Below are positions 60,081-64,000 of a DNA stretch of 64,000 nucleotides, piece after piece; the first letter of the stretch is position 1; each line of letters opens with the position of its first letter. Where the stretch lies: the NCBI RefSeq assembly GCF_900117415.1, contig NZ_FPEI01000006.1:1612001-1676000 (forward strand), written 5' to 3'. The position numbers were made by a program, and so were the translations under genes. Source of the DNA: Hyphomicrobium sp. CS1BSMeth3 (GTDB lineage: Bacteria; Pseudomonadota; Alphaproteobacteria; Rhizobiales; Hyphomicrobiaceae). The notes beneath the pieces are model-generated. The model did no database searches, was not told the DNA's origin, and worked only from the letters and a program-made list of their open reading frames with translations.

Positions 60081-60839
60081 TCAAACATGCTGCCCACCAT
60101 TGATGTGCAGCTCGGCACCGTTCACGTAGCTCGATTGGTCCGTGCAGAGGAAATAGATCGCCTTTGCGACTTCCTCCGGCTCGCCGAGACGGCGCATCGG
60201 TATCTGCTCGTTCACGATGCGCTCGGTGCCCGGCGAGAGGATCGACGTATCGATCTCGCCCGGTGAGATCGCATTCACGCGCACGCCGCGCGGACCAAAG
60301 TCCGTCGCCATCTCGCGTGTCAAACCTGCAAGCGCCGACTTCGATGTCGCATAGGCCGCGCCCGCAAATGGATGCACGCGACTTCCTGCAATCGACGTCA
60401 CGTTGACGACCGCGCCCTTTGCGCGCTCCAACTCGGCGAGCAATCCGCGCGCGAGCAGCACCGGCGCGAAGAAGTTCACCTGAAACACATGCTGCCAATC
60501 ATCGAGCGGTGTATCGAGCGTGCCGAGGCGCGCACCACCCGCACCCTTCGGACTGATGCCGGCATTGTTCACGAGTGCATTGAGATACCCGCGCTGGTCC
60601 GCGAGGCGGCTGCGCATCTCGGCGATCGCGCGCGCGGTATCCGCAGGATCGGCGAGGTCGACCTGGATGTGATCCTCGGGTCCCATTTCCCAGGGGCAGT
60701 TCTCCGGAAAGGGATGACGCGAGCAGGTGATCACCCGCCAGCCCGCGGACGCAAAGCGCTTGACCGTGGCGTGGCCGATGCCACGCGAGGCCCCCGTCAG
60801 GATCAGTGTCTTTCGGTCGGCAGGGCTGCTGATGGGCAT
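60081..60839 (-). CDS. SDR-family oxidoreductase
   Basis: The 252-residue protein has the cofactor motif LTGASRGIGHA, NNAGIS, the catalytic Ser (VTSIAGSRV) and Y-x-x-x-K (YATSKSAL), plus ISPGEIDTSI. It is a classical short-chain dehydrogenase of unknown substrate, and probably uses NADP because Arg and Ser follow the second strand (TCSRH). It is unrelated in detail to the DHRS6-like enzyme at 12685. Confidence 0.92.
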   Translation of the reverse strand: MPISSPADRKTLILTGASRGIGHATVKRFASAGWRVITCSRHPFPENCPWEMGPEDHIQVDLADPADTARAIAEMRSRLADQRGYLNALVNNAGISPKGAGGARLGTLDTPLDDWQHVFQVNFFAPVLLARGLLAELERAKGAVVNVTSIAGSRVHPFAGAAYATSKSALAGLTREMATDFGPRGVRVNAISPGEIDTSILSPGTERIVNEQIPMRRLGEPEEVAKAIYFLCTDQSSYVNGAELHINGGQHV

Positions 60840-61248
60840 CGGGCTCCTCTCGCGACAGGGCGCGCGGCTGGTGGCCCCAGTTCGGCCATGTTCTACCTAT
60901 CGCACGAACGGATGCTGCGGCGCAAAAGGCGAACAAAATCCGGCTACTTGGGCTGTTGATGGCAGGCGCAATCAAGGGCTGACAAGACGTCGCAGATGGG
61001 CTAGTGTCACATCCGCGTACGAAAAAGGGCCGTGAGACCACGTCTGGGGTCTTCGCATTGCCCAAGTCTAGGGAGCAGGCGGCGCACCTACGATCCCGGG
61101 ACAGAGGATCGAGGACGCCAAGTGTGCGGTCCCCGTGGCCGCGAGTGGGAATGGCTAGCAATAGAGCGGTTCTTCAATCCGCTTGGTTCTCGGACTTCAG
61201 GAAAGCAGGGCCCTTCGCCTTGCTTTTTTTGTGTCCGAGATTCCGACT
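60840..61248 (+). ncRNA. Candidate small RNA region ending in a terminator
   Basis: This 409-base gap has no convincing reading frame. On the forward strand it ends in a good terminator hairpin (61204-61230), although no forward gene precedes it. A forward transcript that starts somewhere after 60840 and stops at 61230 is therefore likely. No known RNA family (6S, SRP, tmRNA, RNase P) was recognised in it. Confidence 0.3.
61204..61230 (+). terminator. Rho-independent terminator
   Basis: AGCAGGG and CCTTGCT form a 7-bp stem (one G-T pair) with loop CCCTTCG, followed by a run of six further T. It lies downstream of no annotated forward gene. Confidence 0.65.
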
Positions 61249-61527
61249 TCAGCGCACGCCCGGCGGGGCCACTGGATCGGGGAAATAGGCGCCGACGTCG
61301 ATAAGGCCGCCCGCAAGAACCGCATAGACCAGAGCGAATACCGCCCCGGCCACCACCGTCGTGATGGCGAACGTGCGCAGCAAACGCGGCGCTACAGGCG
61401 CGCTCTCTGGCGTTCCGGGGACGATCTCGCCCACCTCGCCCTGCGTGCGCACGCCAAACGGCAGCACGGCAAACAGCACCGTCCACCAGATGATGAAGTA
61501 GAGCGCCAGCCCCAGCGTCAGGCTCAT
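61249..61527 (-). CDS. DUF1467 membrane protein
   Basis: The 92-residue protein starts MSLTLGLALYFIIWWTVLFA, then LPFGVRTQGEVGEIVPGTPESAP and a second hydrophobic segment, matching the DUF1467 family. In Alphaproteobacteria this gene usually sits next to mce and proS; neither is here. The function is unknown. Confidence 0.9.
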   Translation of the reverse strand: MSLTLGLALYFIIWWTVLFAVLPFGVRTQGEVGEIVPGTPESAPVAPRLLRTFAITTVVAGAVFALVYAVLAGGLIDVGAYFPDPVAPPGVR

Positions 61528-61696
61528 CGCCGTTCCTGCTTGCTTCCCGGATGGGTCTCAGTACGACGCCCGACGCCCCCCTCCAAGACATAATTAACGC
61601 ACCCCCATGCGGCCGATCGGCCGAGCGGGCGCCACTGGCCCCGTTCCTGCATTTCACACTTCGCTAACTTCGTTGATCGTCCCCGGGGCCACTGCC

Positions 61697-62092
61697 GTGA
61701 TCCGCCCGCTTGCCTCTCTACTGCTGAGTGCCGCCATTCTCGTGCCCGTGGGCGCCCCGCGCCCCGCTGGTGCGGCGACCGAGGTCACGCCCGACCCCGC
61801 GCCGGCCGTCGAGCTCATCGTGCTCGAGGCCCGCGGCTGTCCCATGTGCCAGCTCTTTCGGGACGAAATTGCCCCGCTCTATCGCGCCAGCGCCCGGGCG
61901 CGCCAGGCGCCGTTGCGCTTCGTCGATATAGCCCACACGGATATCGACACCCTCGGCCTCGCGGCACCCGTCGAGATCATCCCGACCGTGATCGTGATGC
62001 GCGACGGCGTGGAGATCGACCGCCTCGTCGGCTACACGGGCCCTGAGATCTTCATGCGGGCAGTCAGGCTCATGCTCGGCGAGAGCCCGTAG
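61697..62092 (+). CDS. Exported thioredoxin-fold protein with CPMC motif
   Basis: From the GTG at 61697 the protein has about 131 residues with a signal peptide (residues 1-28 ending PAGAAT). A small thioredoxin-like domain follows, with the redox motif ARGCPMCQLFRDE, a cis-Pro IIPTVIV and GYTGPEIFMRAVRLML. Such proteins resemble the SoxS regulators of sulfur oxidation, but no sox genes are nearby. An in-frame ATG at 61607 would add 30 unlikely residues. Confidence 0.7.
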   Translation: MIRPLASLLLSAAILVPVGAPRPAGAATEVTPDPAPAVELIVLEARGCPMCQLFRDEIAPLYRASARARQAPLRFVDIAHTDIDTLGLAAPVEIIPTVIVMRDGVEIDRLVGYTGPEIFMRAVRLMLGESP

Positions 62093-62120
62093 CTCCTCTT
62101 CTTCCTTTTCCCAAAAAGGA

Positions 62121-62146
62121 ACAGGGCACCCCGAGAGGTGCCCTGT
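62121..62146. terminator. Bidirectional terminator hairpin
   Basis: A perfect 10-bp stem (ACAGGGCACC with GGTGCCCTGT) with a 6-base loop lies between the thioredoxin-fold gene and the converging tadG-like gene. It is flanked by CCTTTTCCCAAAAAGG on the left and CTTGTTCC on the right, so it can end transcripts from both sides. Confidence 0.7.
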
Positions 62147-62191
62147 GTCTTGTTCCGAGGCGATCGCGACCGCCCCTGTCGGGGCTGGTCC

Positions 62192-63607
62192 TCAGCGCGA
62201 GAGGATCGGCGCCGCGATCGAGGTGGCGATATGCCGGAAGGCGTTGCGCAGCTCGTCGCCCGTGGTCGTGTTGTAGAACATGTGCGGCTCACTGGCGCAG
62301 CCACGGAGCGTGTCCACAGCCGCACCCGCACTGCCGAGACCAAAGCCCACCGTATAGACCGTGATGCCAGCGGCCTTCATGGCCGTGCACAGCGAGCGGG
62401 CCTGCGTCGTCGAGGTGCCGTTCGGCGACTTGCAGTTGGCGCCGCTGTTGCCCGTGTCACTGTCCGGGATGGTCGCACCGGCCGTCGTGGGCGTGGTGCT
62501 GTTGCAGTACTGATAGTTGTACTCACCGTCCGTCATCAGCACCGCGACCTTCTTGAGCAGCGGCTGGCCCTTCTCGCCGACCTGCTGGGTCATCGAATAG
62601 GGCTGCGGCTTGCTGGCGGCGGGCAGAACGCTGGCCCAGTTCGGCGACAGCAGGTACCAGGCCCAGGCCGTGCCGAGATGACCGGCTGTATTGCCGCTGG
62701 CCGCGAAGCTATTGATCACGGTCTTCAGCGAGTCCTTGTTGCTCGTCATCGGGACGATTGGCGCGGAAGGCACGCAAGCCGTATTGCTTCCAGTCTGATA
62801 GGCGCGAGGTATCGCATTGGTGCCCGTCGGCGCCACGTCGGTGAACGCGTTGGTCCCCGTGCGCTCGGACAAGCAGTACGTGCTGGTGCGATAGCGGGTC
62901 GACGTGCTGCCGCTCTTGAGCTTGAACGTCAGGCTGGACGTGGGATTGTAGGCAACCGACGAGCCGAGCGAACCCGCGTTGATCGCCGAGGAGAACGGCG
63001 CCAGGGCGACACGCGACGTGTACTCGCTCTGGTCGGACCAGATGACGATATCGATCAGATCCTTCGCGGCGGCCTTGAGATCCTCGATCTTCGAGCCAGC
63101 CATGGAGCCCGTGACGTCGAGCATCAGCGAGACTTCGAGGTTCGTGCCGGCATTGCCGCCACCGGCGATGAGAGCCTGGCCGCGCGTCTCGATCGTGATC
63201 GTGGGATGGTTGACGAAGCTCAGGAACGGCGTCTTGACCACGGTCTCACCGACCATGGTGAAAGTCGCAGCCACCATGTCCGGCGTGAACGAAATCACGC
63301 GCGAGGGATTGTAGGGCTTGTTCGAGTCGAACTGGGTGTACGCCTTCTGCTCGGCAAGCTGCAAATCGTTGTTGAGCTGCCAGACGCGGGCCGCCGCCAG
63401 CACGGAGCTGTCGACCGCCGCCTGCAACCGGGCGCGCGCCAACATCGCGCGGCCGTAGTCCACGGCGCTGCCGACGATCGTGAAGATGATGAAAACCGTC
63501 AGGCCGAACATGATGGCCACGGAGCCGCGGTGATCTCTTCCGAGCCCGCGCGTCCGCGCCGATGCCCGCCGCAGCCAAGCAGCCCGCCAATTTACAAACG
63601 CGAACAT
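62192..63607 (-). CDS. TadG-like pilus-assembly protein with von Willebrand A domain
   Basis: The 471-residue protein has the TadE/TadG-type N-terminus (DHRGSVAIMFGLTVFIIFTI, residues about 25-46) that anchors it in the membrane. A vWA domain follows with the metal site DVTGS (D164, T166, S168). It also has Ser/Thr-rich repeats and paired Cys. TadG-type proteins belong to Flp/Tad pili or pseudopilus-like adhesion machines. A paralogue starts upstream on the same strand. No other tad genes are in view. Confidence 0.88.
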   Translation of the reverse strand: MFAFVNWRAAWLRRASARTRGLGRDHRGSVAIMFGLTVFIIFTIVGSAVDYGRAMLARARLQAAVDSSVLAAARVWQLNNDLQLAEQKAYTQFDSNKPYNPSRVISFTPDMVAATFTMVGETVVKTPFLSFVNHPTITIETRGQALIAGGGNAGTNLEVSLMLDVTGSMAGSKIEDLKAAAKDLIDIVIWSDQSEYTSRVALAPFSSAINAGSLGSSVAYNPTSSLTFKLKSGSTSTRYRTSTYCLSERTGTNAFTDVAPTGTNAIPRAYQTGSNTACVPSAPIVPMTSNKDSLKTVINSFAASGNTAGHLGTAWAWYLLSPNWASVLPAASKPQPYSMTQQVGEKGQPLLKKVAVLMTDGEYNYQYCNSTTPTTAGATIPDSDTGNSGANCKSPNGTSTTQARSLCTAMKAAGITVYTVGFGLGSAGAAVDTLRGCASEPHMFYNTTTGDELRNAFRHIATSIAAPILSR

Positions 63608-63798
63608 GACGCAAACCTCATACAGGACCCCGCCCGTACGATGACAAATAGATCTGCGCCGTTGATTTTCTCTTAATTAGATCCCTGACAATTCCATGCA
63701 ATTTTCTCTTTTATTCAAGTTGCATCATTTAAGTAAATAAATTGCAGCCCTGCAATTAGCAATTTGTTTGCCATGAACGCCATGCGCCATCGGAATCA

Positions 63799-63827
63799 GA
63801 AAGGGGCACCCCATGGGTGCCCCTTTC
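63799..63827. terminator. Hairpin between the two TadG-like genes
   Basis: A perfect 13-bp stem (GAAAGGGGCACCC with GGGTGCCCCTTTC) and a 3-base loop lie downstream of the partial gene on the reverse strand. The core GGGGCACC/GGTGCCCC recalls the hairpin at 62121. The A/T-rich stretch at 63650-63770 before it probably holds the promoter of the 62192-63607 gene. Confidence 0.65.
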
Positions 63828-63851
63828 AATGTAACGCCGGTGTGCCTGAGG

Positions 63852-64000
63852 TCACTGCGAGACGTAGAGCGAGGCAATGGACGTGGCAATGTGCCGGAAG
63901 GCGCTCCTCAGCTCGGTGCCTGTCTGGGTATTGTAGAAGAGCTTGCCAGGCTTGCTGAAGTGACCGTCATCGGACGCGCACGCCCTGAGCAGATCGACCT
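63852..64000 (-). CDS. TadG-like vWA protein, C-terminal part, cut by window edge
   Basis: The last 48 residues (VDLLRACASDDGHFS, FYNTQTGTELRSAFRHIATS) end at a TGA (63852-63854) and closely match the end of the neighbouring TadG-like protein (VDTLRGCASEPHMFYN, TGDELRNAFRHIATS). The two are thus tandem paralogues on one strand. The rest of the gene lies beyond 64000. Confidence 0.88.
   Translation of the reverse strand, partial: VDLLRACASDDGHFSKPGKLFYNTQTGTELRSAFRHIATSIASLYVSQ

Noticed and set aside
61004-61288. Short forward frames over the candidate small-RNA region
   Set aside because: They are basic, low in typical codon bias, run through the terminator hairpin and lack ribosome sites or family similarity.

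Overview
This 64-kb window reads as chromosome of a high-GC alphaproteobacterium of the order Hyphomicrobiales (Rhizobiales). The reasons are the four-gene general amino-acid (Aap) transporter, an ExoR-like secreted Sel1-repeat protein, a Rhodobacter-type PmtA, an etfB-etfA-hbdA cluster, divergent nth and DUF2244 genes, DUF1467, and abundant intergenic palindromic repeats. The genus cannot be fixed from the sequence alone. Most of the window is housekeeping DNA. No rRNA, CRISPR array or recognisable insertion sequence was found. One tRNA (anticodon CAU) is present.

Layout. 1-5 kb: a truncated CaiB/BaiF CoA-transferase, trpE, a small membrane protein, xth, the ExoR-like gene and a YnfA protein. 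5.2-10.9 kb: the Aap operon in the order P-J-Q-M, a YunG-like protein and a TauE-type exporter. 11-16.6 kb: psd, an SH3 protein, a DHRS6-like dehydrogenase, mtnP, a tandem pair of EF-hand genes (one broken by a repeat) and the tRNA. 16.7-28 kb: pmtA, mnmA, a flavoprotein, xerC, a second CoA-transferase, etfBA, hbdA and small enzymes. 28-36.4 kb: rplU-rpmA, maf-yacG, hisF, an RsmC-like methyltransferase, nth, DUF2244 and a HerA-like ATPase. 36.4-38.7 kb: an A/T-rich island coding for an AAA ATPase plus a DUF4435/Toprim protein, which resembles the PARIS anti-phage system (AriA/AriB). 38.8-48.3 kb: rpmI-rplT-pheS, a DegP-type protease, PhoX, an MFS exporter and a 2-hydroxyacid dehydrogenase. 48.8-62 kb: gltB, a glutathione S-transferase, gltD, a ProX-type deacylase, a thioredoxin-TPR protein, a LON-domain protein, a Trm112-like protein, an aldehyde dehydrogenase, an SDR and a thioredoxin-fold protein. 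62-64 kb: two TadG-like von Willebrand proteins, the second cut by the window edge.

Functional links. PmtA with Psd points to phosphatidylcholine made by methylating phosphatidylethanolamine. EtfBA, HbdA and CoA-transferases point to acyl-CoA oxidation. GltBD assimilates ammonia. PhoX, AapJQMP and the ExoR-like protein are envelope functions.

The most unusual material is of three kinds. First, the PARIS-like island, whose ATPase reading frame is split at a run of eight A residues. Second, a 164-bp double-hairpin element present twice, with compensating base changes in its stems; one copy interrupts the signal peptide of an EF-hand gene so cleanly that its removal restores the frame. Third, a larger mosaic palindromic repeat with five substantial copies and two remnants, found only downstream of genes.
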